A stretch of DNA of 64,000 bases, from assembly GCA_020975725.1 (NCBI GenBank), contig QXJR01000005.1, positions 744,001 to 808,000 on the forward strand. The letters are read 5' to 3'. Position 1 is the first letter of the stretch, and every line of letters starts with the position of its first letter. Under the pieces are notes generated by a model that was not told the DNA's origin, searched no databases, and was given only the letters and a program-made list of their open reading frames with translations. Of this stretch, positions 22,801-32,833 are shown piece after piece. A program made the translations under genes and the position numbers. Source of the DNA: Picocystis sp. L7 (Eukaryota; Chlorophyta; Picocystophyceae; Picocystales; Picocystaceae).

Positions 22801-24843
22801 CGTCCACGTTCAAGAGATCTTCCCCTACCCTTTCCACACGATTGCGGTAGACGAAGTTGTCGGGCTTCCCGCCACTTCGAGAGGTCACAACGCGGTACTA
22901 ACCGTCACATGCCGGTTTTCCAAGTACGCTCTCTACTTCCCGATGCACACCGATTAGACAACGCACGACGTTGCCAAGGTGCTCATGGACCTAGTAATCC
23001 ATCAGTTCGGAAGTCCACGAGTTGTCCTCACCGACAACGGGCCCCGATTTCGCGAGCTCTTTGATCAGTTCCTGATCGAGCTCGGGGCCAAGCATAAAAG
23101 CGGCGCGCCTTACCATAGCCAGACACAAGGAGGAGTGGAGGTGCAGCACCGCACCCTTTTATCCACCCTTCGGGCATTGGCAACATCACGGCCAGATGTA
23201 GAGTGGGACGAGCTGCTTCAAACAGCGTCCTTCTCCTACAATACATCGGTGCATAGAGTCACTGGCTACTCTCCTCATTACGTTCTCTTCGGTACAAACG
23301 CCTGTTTGCCGTGGACATATTCCCTCCTAAGAGAGAATGCAGACCCTGCGTGCAAGCGAGTCAATTCGCTGTTTGACGCTCGCTGAGAGCTTTATGCTCA
23401 AGTGCGAAAACGACACGCCCTCTATCAAAAACAAGTTGAAGATAGATTGAACCGCCAAAGGTAGGTTCGACGCTTTCATGTCGGGGATAAAGTCAAACTG
23501 CAACGCAGTATGAAGTCCTTGAGGGACAAAGGAAAGCTCGAGAGCTACTTTTTAGGGCCGTACACCATTGGGGAGTTGTTACCAAAGGGAGCTTACCGCT
23601 TGGTTCTACCCGACGGCACTCGACATTCCGCCACAGTCAATATCGAACGACTGCATCCCTGGCATGAGAGCGACCATTCAAAGTTCCCCCATCGCGAACT
23701 TACTCCTGAACCTCAAACGGTTCCTATCCCAAATGGATCAGAGGAAACTCGTTTCCAGGTAGAGCGCTTCTACATACGTGATTGGACCACTTTTCCACCT
23801 AGGTACTATGTCCAATTTGCTTGTAGCGCCGATGCCCCTCTTCACGAACATCGCGGGTTCGTAGAGGAAACGTCGGATCTCATCGACCACGTTTGTGAGA
23901 TCGAGGAACTCCTCGGGCATTTCCCGAGCAAGGCATCACCGCACGTAACAAGAGTCGCGTGTCTCGCTACAAGTCCAAATTTTATCACCAGAAGAGGCCC
24001 ATCCTAAAGGATACGTGGCCGTACGCTTTGCCATACACTAGCCTAAGGAAACCGCGCTTTGCGAAACCGCCAAGTACGAACTTGGTTGGGCAAGTCGTGC
24101 AAGCAAGGTTCTTGCTCGAGCTCATGGACGGCTCAACTCGCCTAGAGTTTTGGACTGGCCTTGTGGAACGCTTTCGAAAAGCGGCGAAATCTTCTCCCGC
24201 TGCTTACGTCATCCGGTGGACGGACGGGACTACTTCCTCCTACCGTCCCGATGACGCACACACGATCCTATTTGATCCTGTGGCGGCCGTGTACGGCCAA
24301 GCTTCCCTCGTCTCGCCCGAGCCACTCGACGATCGGGCTGAGTTGCGCTTAATGGTGGTCCGGGAGGGTGTTGCGCCCAGCCCTCTCGCGACACCTGTCT
24401 TGCCGAGGTTGTCCTTCGACGATGAGGAATATGCACTCAATCGTGAGGCTTTTGAGAGGTTCTCAATTCTATTCGGGCCATTCACCTGGTACTTGTTTGC
24501 CTCGCCAAACAATGCTCAATATCCGGCCTTCTTTACACGCGAGACCCATGCTCTCGCCCAAGAATGGGCTAGTCTTGGCAACCTATGGGCACACCCACCC
24601 TGTTGCCTCATTGACTCCGTGATAGGCAAGCTGGAGGCCGAACCTAGAGCCCTTGTGACCATGATCACTCCGCATTGGCCAAAGGCTCCCTGGTTCCCTC
24701 ACTTGCAGCATCTCGCTACCTACCAGGAGGTACTAGGGAGGAATGAGGGAATATTCTCGGATGCCCAAGGAAGGCCCTTGCCTTCCCCTCACTGGGACGT
24801 CCTCCTTAGCCATGTCCCTGGGCGGATGCAGGGCCAGGACTAA
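19850..24843 (+). CDS. pol: Gyp-1 pol: PR, RT, RNase H, unknown domain, IN, tail
   Basis: Domains in order: retropepsin ('FVDTGATHNFIS', about 19900); RT with 'LIPKKDGRYRIVFDYRMLN' and 'YMDD' (20700-21060); RNase H ('ETDASKIATGAILSQ', 21480-21830). Next comes a stretch of about 200-250 residues (21900-22480) that I do not recognise, in the slot where Gyp-2/3/4 carry a DNMT. Then integrase zinc domain and core (about 22640-23290, 'VVLTDNGPRF', 'PYHSQTQGGVEVQHR'); an SH3-like segment (23480-23660); and a tail ending in a Tudor-like motif with 'YVIRWTDGTTSSY' (24200-24245). The frame then enters the 3' LTR and encodes a DIRS-RNase H-like module (24440-24720), stopping at 24843. The coding region carries a few breaks. 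Confidence 0.85.
24354..24368 (+). promoter_or_regulatory. Gyp-1 polypurine tract
   Basis: The bases GGTGGTCCGGGAGGG lie immediately before the 3' LTR, the expected place for the plus-strand primer. The core CCGGGAG recurs in the same position in Gyp-3 and Gyp-4. Confidence 0.6.
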
Positions 24844-25130
24844 CCCGAAAAGGGACCGGTTTGTCCCCCTTTCTAATAAGGGCTCTGTGGCCGATGAACC
24901 GGATAAATACGTGGCTTAGCCGCGGGCGGATTCCCCAATGGAGTTAAGATGTAATATTAATTGCGGCGGAGGGGAACGAGAACAACAACAACGTTCCTCA
25001 ACGTTCCGCCCAACGGTCTCGAGCACCGCGGCGATGCAAACGCACGAGCGAACGAGCGCGAACGCACGCCGACGCCACCACCCTCGTCGTCTTCGCGCCA
25101 CAGGAAACGGAGGTGGGCGTGCAAGCGCCA
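24369..25130 (+). repeat. Gyp-1 3' LTR (contains the end of pol)
   Basis: 762 bp, near-identical to 16251-17012. The first 475 bases are coding: the pol tail continues through the LTR start and stops at 24841-24843. Confidence 0.92.
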
Positions 25131-28100
25131 TAGGTTGTGATGTTATGAAACAACTTCAGGCTTCGCTAGACATCGAGCGAAAGACCATTCAGTTGAGACA
25201 TCGCGGACGGATCGTAACCCTGGTCATGGACAAACACAAGACAATAGAGACGACCTCCGTCAACGGTCTGTCATCAGTAAGCGTAAGGACTGCACAGCTG
25301 ACTGCTCAGCACCCAACTTCTTTCAGCACTTTGGAAGAGGAGTTTGGGCCATTCAGTACCACCCTGTTTGTCTCAACAACAGCGGGGTTGGCAACACTCA
25401 ATTATGAGGAGCCTGTTGAGGCTTTGGGACAAAACTGGACAGAACTGCCTGGACCGATACTCTGCGTTCCGCCGTTAAGACTACTGCCCCAGGTTACGCA
25501 GAAATTACGAGCTTCAACACCTATGGACCTGGTCCTGTTGACACCGTATCTACCCCGCAGTCCATGGTTCAGGGAACTATAGCCCCTGGTGCAAAAGGGT
25601 AGGGTGGTTCCATCAGCAGACAGGGCTTAACTGCAACAAATAGAAACTTATGGACACAGTACCCTTGCGTGTGAAATGGTAGCTTTGCATATCAATCGCA
25701 ACACCACTGCAGAGGTAACGACGCTAGGAGCGATCCAGGTGAACCGTCCAACAGTCACTCGGGAGGCCGTCGAGGGACTACAACTGCCCGAGTCGCTAGA
25801 CGCAATACAACAGCAGCAATTAAGACGCCTGCTGCTCAAATATTTGCACCTCATGCAACCACAAGGTGACGATGAACCACCGCCACCGCCATCGGAATTC
25901 GACCATCGTATCGTCCTCACGGAGGGAGGGTCAGAGCGAGCACAAACTTGACCGATACGCTTGGCCGCTGACCAAACTAGTGAGTTACAGAAGCGATTTG
26001 AACATCGATGCAAGCGTGGGATTATGCAACGGGCAGCCATCGACAGCGAGACCTGCAGATCTGCTGTTTTCATGGTTACGCGTAAGGATGGACCTGATCG
26101 TGACGTCGTGGACTTTCGAGCGTTAAACGATGTTACAGTTAAGGATCATTTCCCTCTACCTCTCATTGAGGAATTGCTGGATCGATTAAGTCAGGCTCGC
26201 TTCTTCATAAGCCTAGACCTGAAAGAAGCCTATTACAACATACACATGCATCCGGACAGTGTGAGGTACACTGGCACCATCACTCACTTTGGTCTATTTG
26301 AATGGTTGGTGTTGGTCATGGGCATGTGCAACGTTGTCGCTACATTCCAACGTATGATGGATGCCAGATTCCATCACCTCATATATGACAAGCGCATAGT
26401 CGCTTGCTACCTCGATGACATGCTGATCTACGCGGACAGTTTCCAGGTCATGTTCGACACACTTGAGGAGGTGCTTCAGATTTGCGATCGGTACCGGTTC
26501 CGACTGAATATGCAAAAAAGCACCTGGTTTCAGACTCACCTCACATACCTGGGGCATGTAATTGGGGAGGGACAGTTACGCCCGGACCCCAGACTGATAG
26601 GGGCGGTGAGAGAATTTCCCCAACCCAGGACGCCAACGCAATTGCGATCTTTCTTGGGGCTGGCAGGTTATTACAGAAAATTCATTTCTCGCTTCCAGGA
26701 AAAGGCAGCTCCGCTTTACGAACTAACTAGGACGACAGAACCTTTGGCCGCTCGTCGGGATGAGCGAGCAGAATTGTCGTTTGTTGAGTTGGAGTTAGCA
26801 TTAACTTCGGAACCTGTTCTTAGGCTCTGGACTCCAGGGTACCCAACTGAGCTTCACACCGATGCGTCTAATGTTGGCCTGGGAGCTGTGTTGCTCCAAC
26901 AACACAGCAGTGGTTGGCACCCCGTGGCTTATTGGAGTAAATCGCTTCAGGGTGCGCAGAAAAACTATACTACCACTGAACTGGAAATGCTAGCTATTGT
27001 CCTAGCATTGCAGACATGGCGGCATTACTTGCTGGGAATCCCCTTCGTTGTTCGCACGGACCATCAGGCACTGGTGCATTATCTGAGCAAGCAGCCAACA
27101 AAATTGCAGCAGCGCGAGTTATCGTGGTTACCCCGGCTTGCCGACTTCCAGCTTACCATAGTGTACAAGCCTGGAAAATTCAATTTACCACCGGACGCGC
27201 TGAGTCGCAGACGTTCTGCGCTGCACCTCACAATGCTGGATTTGTGTGCAGGGACAGGGACCGTAATCCGCAGCCTGGCGCATGTTGTGCCAAACCATGT
27301 TCGCATCAATTACATTGCAGTTGACATCAAAGCCGAGTGCCGAACAGTTATTCAGAGAGTCTTCAATTTAGTCCAGCGCGACCGTCCAGGTCTCTTTCTA
27401 CGCAAGGACATATTCCGCCTGGGTCATGACGTTAAGGACCTGGCAAACAGGAAACTGCTTGCAGTCGACCTCATCATAGCAGGGGTGCCATGCCAACCTT
27501 TCAGTAGAGCAAATCCTTCTCGAAAAGGATTACAGGATGATCGCTCGCTGTTTCAGACGGTGCACAAACTACTTGTGCGTAGCCAAGCTACCTTCTATGC
27601 AATTGAGTGCACTCCATTTGCCCAGCACCTACAGAAAGATCTGGATGTAGTGCAGCAGCGGCTGGGGCAAGCTTCCCAGCATGACTTGAGTCACTGGTCA
27701 GCTCAACAGCGCACAAGGCTGCTATGGAGTAATCTTGACACTCAAAATTTGAAGCCCAGCTCAAAGGAAATTGTCCAACCGCTTACTTGGCAGGCCTGTC
27801 TCCGATCAGGTTGGACACCGCCGTCCGAAAAAGCGCCCACGCTGATGGCCAGCTGGGACAACACACATAATGTCAGAAATGGCCAGTCATTGGTTCAGCA
27901 AAAAGGTGGCACTACCACCAGGCAAATGGCTCCTGAAGAGCGGGAATTGTTGGTCGGGCTGCAGCCGGGAGACACAGCAACACCGGGACTGGACAAATCC
28001 ACCAGGAACGGTATGCTTGGCAATGCGTTCCCCGTCTCCTGGATCAATTCCATCATACGTATCTAGATCGATACCATCGATAACGACGCTCAGCAAACAG

Positions 28101-30040
28101 CGGCATGCTATTCGCTTCCCTCACCCGGGGCGCTGAATAGTCCTTTTTACCAAGCTGAGAATACTACTTTGCACCCTCTGCAATCAGTACTCACAGCAAT
28201 CGACATTGGTAAGATTAGCCGACTGGATGCGCTACATGCAAAAGCAGCATCGATGGATGCGGACTATCAGAAACTTCAGGAGACAGCTACCCTGCAGAAA
28301 CAAGAAGGAATGATGTATGGGATCATCCAGGGGCAAAAACGGTTGTATGTTCCTAACGACCGCACAGTTAAGAACCTCATCCTGATGACCACTCATGATT
28401 TGCCGTACGCAAGTCACCCAGGACTTCATAAAACAACTGAACTGCTGACGCGACAATATTACTGGCTTGGAATGCACGAGGACGTCAAATCATACTGCAA
28501 ACAATGTTATGCTTGCCAACTGGGCAAAATCAGCCGGCAGCGCAGCACGACCATTCTCCATCCTACAGACCATGGGTCGTACCCAAACCGCCGGGTAACA
28601 CTGGACATAGCAATGGGATTGCCGCCCAGTCACAGTTACGATGCAGTTCTGGTTGTCGCAGATCGGTTTACCAAATACACCGTCTACATTTCTATCACCA
28701 CCAGCATCACTGCGTCCGAATTAGCCTTTCAGTTTGAGTGTCACTGGGTCGCAAAACGCGGATGCCCCAGCAATTTGATCATGGACCAAGACACAAAATT
28801 CACTAGCGCGTACTTGCGCAATTTAATGGAGACCTTGGGTGTCACGGCCATGCTTACAACTGCTTACCATCAGCAGTCCGATGATCAGACAGAACGTCAA
28901 ATCTCAACGCTAGCCGACTAACTGCGGGTCGCGCTTATAGACACTTTCAGCAATGATGACGGTTGGTATCGATGCCTGCACATCACAGAATTCGCGACCA
29001 ACAACACCGTACGGGTAACTACAAGGGTTACTCCGTTTCAGGCAGAGTTGGGTCGCCACCCAACCATGCCCTTCTATTTGCTGCCCGGACCCAGCAACCG
29101 TACAATCGATAAGCATGTTGCTGAATGGTGCAAATACCAGAGGACGATATATCGTCTTATGGCAATCAATCTCGCCAAGGCTTAGGAACGCATGCAGTCT
29201 TTCAGTAACCGTACGCGAACCAGTAAAACATTTGCAAAGGGAGAAATTGCTAAGCAGCAGGGAGGACGTATGACACGCAGTGATCAGCATAAATTACAGC
29301 CACGCTTCCGGGTTAGCGAAATTGTCCGCTCCCTGGGCAAGAATAATTATGAGATCCGCTTACTTGAGGGCAGTAGCATACACCTCGTCGTGCATGCTGA
29401 CAAACAGGAAAAGTTTTGGACAGTAGATCCTACAAAGTTTCCGTTGGCTCAGCAACCTGGACCGGTTGTGCTACCGCCAGATACGTCACCGCAACCAACC
29501 GACCTAGCGCAGAAATACCCTGTTTGAAAATACCTCCTGCGCAACTGGAATTCAGTGCCACTCAGATACTATGTTCAATGGGATACCCCTACCGAAGAAT
29601 TGGGGTGGGCATATGAAGACGATGCGCTGATCAGCGACGTCGCCGTCTATGAAAAAGTGAATTGAATCCTGCCAGAAATGGGCATCACTGCTGCCAACAA
29701 GGCTGCAGTTCTCAGGCACAAACGCGTCAAATTTCAGCAAAAATCACCCATCGTTTACAACACGTGGACTGGCAAAGCTCCATGGGCAGCAACTATTGGA
29801 CGTGCGTCCACCGTGAAACTTCCAGGTTTGCAAACATTGCTTGCAGCTTATCTGCACAGAAAAGTGCAGAAACGCTTTGAGGAACAGGGACTACTGATGT
29901 ATTACGCTGGACAAGTCGTCGCCACCCCCAAAACTGGTACTGGACGATACACCATCCGTTACACGGACGGATACGAAGAAGCTGTCACACATCAAGAATT
30001 GGACAGGCTCCTTTATCGAGCCTCCGCTAGGATAGATTAA
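25131..30040 (+). mobile_element. Gyp-2: 5'-truncated Ty3/gypsy element carrying a DNMT
   Basis: Coding sequence begins abruptly at the end of the Gyp-1 3' LTR, inside a retropepsin-like domain ('GCDVMKQLQASLDIERKTI'). A DIRS-RNase H-like module follows (about 25300-25580), then RT (about 25960-26500, 'YLDDMLIYA'), RNase H (26830-27200, 'HTDASNVGLGAVLLQ'), DNMT (27230-28066), integrase zinc domain (about 28380-28540), integrase core (28560-28950) and a tail with a Tudor-like motif (29880-30000). No LTR of its own was found on either side. The element is broken, with several interruptions, and is clearly older than Gyp-1, Gyp-3 and Gyp-4. The 5' part is absent here; the sequence upstream of Gyp-1 does not look like it. 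Confidence 0.88.
27230..28066 (+). CDS. Gyp-2 cytosine-C5 DNA methyltransferase domain within pol
   Basis: The domain sits between RNase H and integrase and is continuous in frame with RT/RNase H. C5-methyltransferase motifs in order: motif I 'MLDLCAGTGTVIRSL' (SAM binding); motif II region 'INYIAVDIKAEC'; motif IV 'AGVPCQPFSRAN' with the catalytic Cys of PCQ; motif VI region 'FYAIECTPFAQH'; motif VIII 'QQRTRLLWSNL'; motifs IX-X 'RELLVGLQPGDTA' and 'GNAFPVSW'. Its size (about 275 residues) is compact, with a short target-recognition region between VIII and IX. It would methylate cytosine in DNA, possibly the element's own cDNA or genomic copies. Family assignment is firm; activity and site preference are unknown. 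Confidence 0.88.
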   Translation, partial: TMLDLCAGTGTVIRSLAHVVPNHVRINYIAVDIKAECRTVIQRVFNLVQRDRPGLFLRKDIFRLGHDVKDLANRKLLAVDLIIAGVPCQPFSRANPSRKGLQDDRSLFQTVHKLLVRSQATFYAIECTPFAQHLQKDLDVVQQRLGQASQHDLSHWSAQQRTRLLWSNLDTQNLKPSSKEIVQPLTWQACLRSGWTPPSEKAPTLMASWDNTHNVRNGQSLVQQKGGTTTRQMAPEERELLVGLQPGDTATPGLDKSTRNGMLGNAFPVSWINSIIRI

Positions 30041-30337
30041 ATTTTTAGAAGGAGTTTTTGACCTGAGAGCAAGTTTTTTCCTACCACCTATTTGTTTAGT
30101 GTACAAGAACCGTCGAGGACGCCGGTGTTGGGGCTGAGGAGTGTTAGGAACCTGGGCATCCCCCCTTGATTCCTCACCCATTGACCCCCTTCAATGGATA
30201 GTTACTCCTCTATGGAGAGGAGTACTTAACCTCTCACTCTCACACCTTGTAATTAAGTTGATCTTGACCTCGAAGGTAGAGCCGCCTCCCAAGCGCCTCC
30301 TCGACCTCCGAGGCAACTTCCTCCGTACCGACGGAGT
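30041..30337. other. Non-coding gap between Gyp-2 and Harbinger transposase
   Basis: No gene. Contains a perfect 9-bp hairpin, TACTCCTCT / AGAGGAGTA with a 4-base loop (30203-30224). It may include the remains of a Gyp-2 3' LTR or the 3' end of the Harbinger element, but I see no matching partner for either. Confidence 0.35.
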
Positions 30338-31420
30338 TCAAGAGCAAGGAGATTCGCTCCTAACGAATGGCCACAAATTGCCCAACTTTCCGAAAACCCA
30401 CTCTACGCTTTCTCGATACTTGGACATGGCCGTCGCAAGTTCTGTTTCGTCCGATGGGATCCTACTTCCTTTTGGCGCCCGCTTGAGAACACCACAAGCG
30501 GGATAGGCTGAATCCCCATAAAGGTGCAATGGTCTCCCCACATTGTCTTTCATCACTTCCAATCGCGGAATCAATTGCGAGTTAGCCAACATAGCATAAT
30601 CGTTCGTGCGTCCAGTTTCCGGTCCGTGCCAATCACCAATCAAGAAGTTTGGCAGTACCAAGCATTGGTACTTCGTCTTATGCCCGCGCGTCCATCCATT
30701 GTACATGCTTTCCTGGGCCACAATGGGACGAAATATGTCGAACATCGTCCCATCGATGATCCCACAGCAATGTGGCAATGGGCAGCCATGCTCGCGCAAT
30801 ATTCTCGCAAAGTTTGGGAGTTCCTCCTCCCAAAGCTCCAACCGCATGCCCGTTGCGCTTAAAGCGTACACATGAGTCAACGCCACATTGTACATCCCTG
30901 AGATCCTTGATTGGGACCGATCGAAAATGGTGGCCAGGTGGACGCCCGTTTCCCTCCCCGCAAGCCGCCGCAAGAGGACGAGGAATGCTTCCTCGCCATT
31001 GAAGATCCGTCCACTTCCTGGAGCTTTGAAGGTCGGTTGGACCTCGAGCAGCTCCATGAGTTCTCGAAGTTCCTCCCTCCCAAACCGGAAGCACCCAGGT
31101 AACTCGTCGTCGTCGAAGTCGTCCAGCGTCCGTGGACGATTCGACACCCCCACGTATGGGTTCCATTTCCGCTTCATCTCCTCTAGTAGCAGATCACACT
31201 GCAACGAGAGGAGGCTAAAGCCGGAGGAGAACACGATCCCTAGTTCCGGGTTCGCCGGAAACGCCCCTCCCATGCTCCTTCCCAACCGCACCAGTTTCTC
31301 CTTCGCGTCCTCCATCTGCATGATCTGTAGGATGCGACCGTGCCGTTGTGGCATGTCGCACCCTCCCCTGCTCCTTCCGCGCCGGTGGGCGAGGGTTTCT
31401 ACCGCGGAGGAACCCTCCAT
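30338..31420 (-). CDS. PIF/Harbinger (HARBI1-like) DDE transposase
   Basis: A 360-residue frame from ATG at 31420, the usual length for HARBI1-type transposases, without interruption. The N-terminal helix-turn-helix-like part ('FNGEEAFLVLLRRLAGRET', 'TIFDRSQSRISGMYNVAL') precedes the DDE nuclease. First Asp in 'CGIIDGTMFDIFRP', the long 'YNGWTRGHKTKYQCLVLPN' segment, second Asp in 'HLYGDSAYP', and the Glu in 'RESVEWVFGKLG'. Such enzymes cut and paste the element into TA-rich trinucleotide targets and usually work with a separate Myb/SANT-like protein. No such partner is adjacent; a Myb/SANT-like frame lies at 62270-63238. Terminal inverted repeats were not located. Confidence 0.9.
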   Translation of the reverse strand: MEGSSAVETLAHRRGRSRGGCDMPQRHGRILQIMQMEDAKEKLVRLGRSMGGAFPANPELGIVFSSGFSLLSLQCDLLLEEMKRKWNPYVGVSNRPRTLDDFDDDELPGCFRFGREELRELMELLEVQPTFKAPGSGRIFNGEEAFLVLLRRLAGRETGVHLATIFDRSQSRISGMYNVALTHVYALSATGMRLELWEEELPNFARILREHGCPLPHCCGIIDGTMFDIFRPIVAQESMYNGWTRGHKTKYQCLVLPNFLIGDWHGPETGRTNDYAMLANSQLIPRLEVMKDNVGRPLHLYGDSAYPACGVLKRAPKGSRIPSDETELATAMSKYRESVEWVFGKLGNLWPFVRSESPCS

Positions 31421-31906
31421 GTGGGATCGGACCCGTAACTACGCTTGATTCCTCTACGCATGTGTCACCCGAAACCCTGAACTACCGACAATTTTCCCGT
31501 AACTCTCCCCACTACCTACATCACCCGTGGAGGGTTTCGAGCACCATCGTCCTTATTAACTACGCTCGAGCCCAAAGAGCGTAGATCGTAGGATCGAAAA
31601 ACACGTGTTTTTAACATTTTTAACCGGGGAGAATCTATGATCTACGCTCCTGAGCAAAATCTGAAGTCCTCTATTTTGAGGGGATCAGGTGTTGGTCCAT
31701 ATTCTCGAGAGACCTCACAGACAACATCACCTACAGAGAAGTGGCACGCATTCGAAGATGCATCGTTCCGGTTGCCAAGCGAGTTTCCTTTAGGGCGTTA
31801 CTTTTGTACATACCAAAGAGGTTGTGGTGTCATGATTGGCTTCTTCTCTCAGGTGTTTCCTTCGACAATTATCTGTGTACTCCACCGAGCACAACTCCAG
31901 AGAGTG
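31421..31906. other. Region between Harbinger transposase and FAM69-like gene
   Basis: Contains an exact 11-bp inverted repeat, GAGCGTAGATC (31577-31587) and GATCTACGCTC (31639-31649), with a further GAGCGTA partner TACGCTC at 31561. These may be ends of the Harbinger element, a small MITE, or a hairpin. An open frame runs from 31637 into the kinase gene, but its first 90 codons look non-coding and are followed by a signal peptide. Confidence 0.4.
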
Positions 31907-32833
31907 ATGATTGTTTGTGTGATCTTCCTTTGCGCAGGCCTTTGTACTTCAGAGATCTTTGAATACAACTGCTCTGACAACGAGCGAGTGGAGATGGCAC
32001 TGCATAATCCTTACTTCGTTGCGAAAGGAGTGAAAAAGTACGTTTTTGGTATCCGACTGGACTCTAAGCCATACGTACTTAAGAGTGGTGACTTTGGTGC
32101 CTTTTACAAGAAGGCTAAGAGCAAGTCTTGTCACGCTGATGAAAAGCCCGTGACTGAGACCTCGTCAAACAAAAGAGTGAGCAGAAGGGGAAGAGATGTC
32201 ATGAAGGAATTTCACAAGTTGATAGATTACAAAAGTCCTGGTCTCGCTCGGGTGCACGGGTACTGCAACTCGCCTCAATTACATTGGCTTCTGCTTGAAC
32301 CATCCTACCCTCTCAAGTTGCCACTTCCCTTTTTTCCTTCGTGCTCGCAGCTGTTTCACTTGGTACAGGCTCCCTCTATGCTCTTTGCGGAGCACAATAA
32401 ACTTTCCTTCTCCAGTGATGTAAACATCAATCAGTTTGCAGTTACGCCGGACTGGCGGATACTTCTGGCAGACTTAGACATACTTGTTTCCACAAGTCGT
32501 GTAGGAAAATATCGCAACAACGCAACGATTTGCACGAAGTGGCAGGATTGTATCCGGGATAATGCGCCAGTTCACAAGCCACGTCAAAGACTCTACATGA
32601 GTTGTGAAACAAGTTGTGTACAAGGTTCTTGCAGTAGTGCCTCGACACAGCAGCTCATCACCTGCATCATTGGAAAGTCCGTCATTGGACCGCTTTCGGC
32701 TCATTACATTGATTTGTCAACTGCTTATTCAGTAGCTGTGGAAAACCCCCAGGCAAGGCTCGAAAACCAAGCTTTTTTACAATTTCTGGAGGAGCAGAGG
32801 CGTATGAAATGCATGAAAGATGTGGAAGCATAG
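31907..32833 (+). CDS. FAM69/DIPK-like secretory-pathway protein kinase homologue
   Basis: I place the start at the ATG at 31907 because it opens a clear signal peptide ('MIVCVIFLCAGLCTSEIF'), although the frame is open from 31637. The mature part, about 290 residues, has features of the FAM69 (DIPK/PIP49) kinase-like fold: a Lys-containing strand 'KPYVLKSGDFGAFYKK', a helix 'MKEFHKLIDY', 'RVHGYCNSPQLHWLLLEPSY', a catalytic-loop-like 'FSSDVNINQFAVTPDW' and a metal-loop-like 'ILLADLDI'. Several cysteines in the C-terminal third fit a lumenal, disulfide-bonded protein. FAM69 relatives act in the ER/Golgi lumen; some are active kinases. No intron is required. The kinase-like assignment is by motif pattern and moderately sure; another lumenal kinase family is the alternative. 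Confidence 0.5.
   Translation: MIVCVIFLCAGLCTSEIFEYNCSDNERVEMALHNPYFVAKGVKKYVFGIRLDSKPYVLKSGDFGAFYKKAKSKSCHADEKPVTETSSNKRVSRRGRDVMKEFHKLIDYKSPGLARVHGYCNSPQLHWLLLEPSYPLKLPLPFFPSCSQLFHLVQAPSMLFAEHNKLSFSSDVNINQFAVTPDWRILLADLDILVSTSRVGKYRNNATICTKWQDCIRDNAPVHKPRQRLYMSCETSCVQGSCSSASTQQLITCIIGKSVIGPLSAHYIDLSTAYSVAVENPQARLENQAFLQFLEEQRRMKCMKDVEA

Larger units (their letters stand above)
16251..25130 (+). mobile_element. Gyp-1: Ty3/gypsy LTR retrotransposon with both LTRs
   Basis: An 8.88-kb element bounded by 762-bp direct repeats (16251-17012 and 24369-25130), both beginning TGTTGCG and ending GCGCCA. Gag and pol run on the plus strand in gypsy order: gag, protease, RT, RNase H, an unrecognised domain, integrase, then an extended tail. 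A purine-rich tract (24354-24368) precedes the 3' LTR. The two LTRs differ at roughly a dozen positions by eye, so the insertion is young but older than Gyp-3 and Gyp-4. No target-site duplication is visible (flanks CGTCA and TAGGT), which suggests rearrangement after insertion. The coding part looks nearly whole, with a few breaks. No canonical primer-binding site was recognised after the 5' LTR. Confidence 0.92.

Noticed and set aside
31637-31906. N-terminal extension of the FAM69-like kinase from ATG 31637
   Set aside because: A well-formed signal peptide starts at 31907; the upstream 90 codons lack protein character and overlap an inverted repeat.
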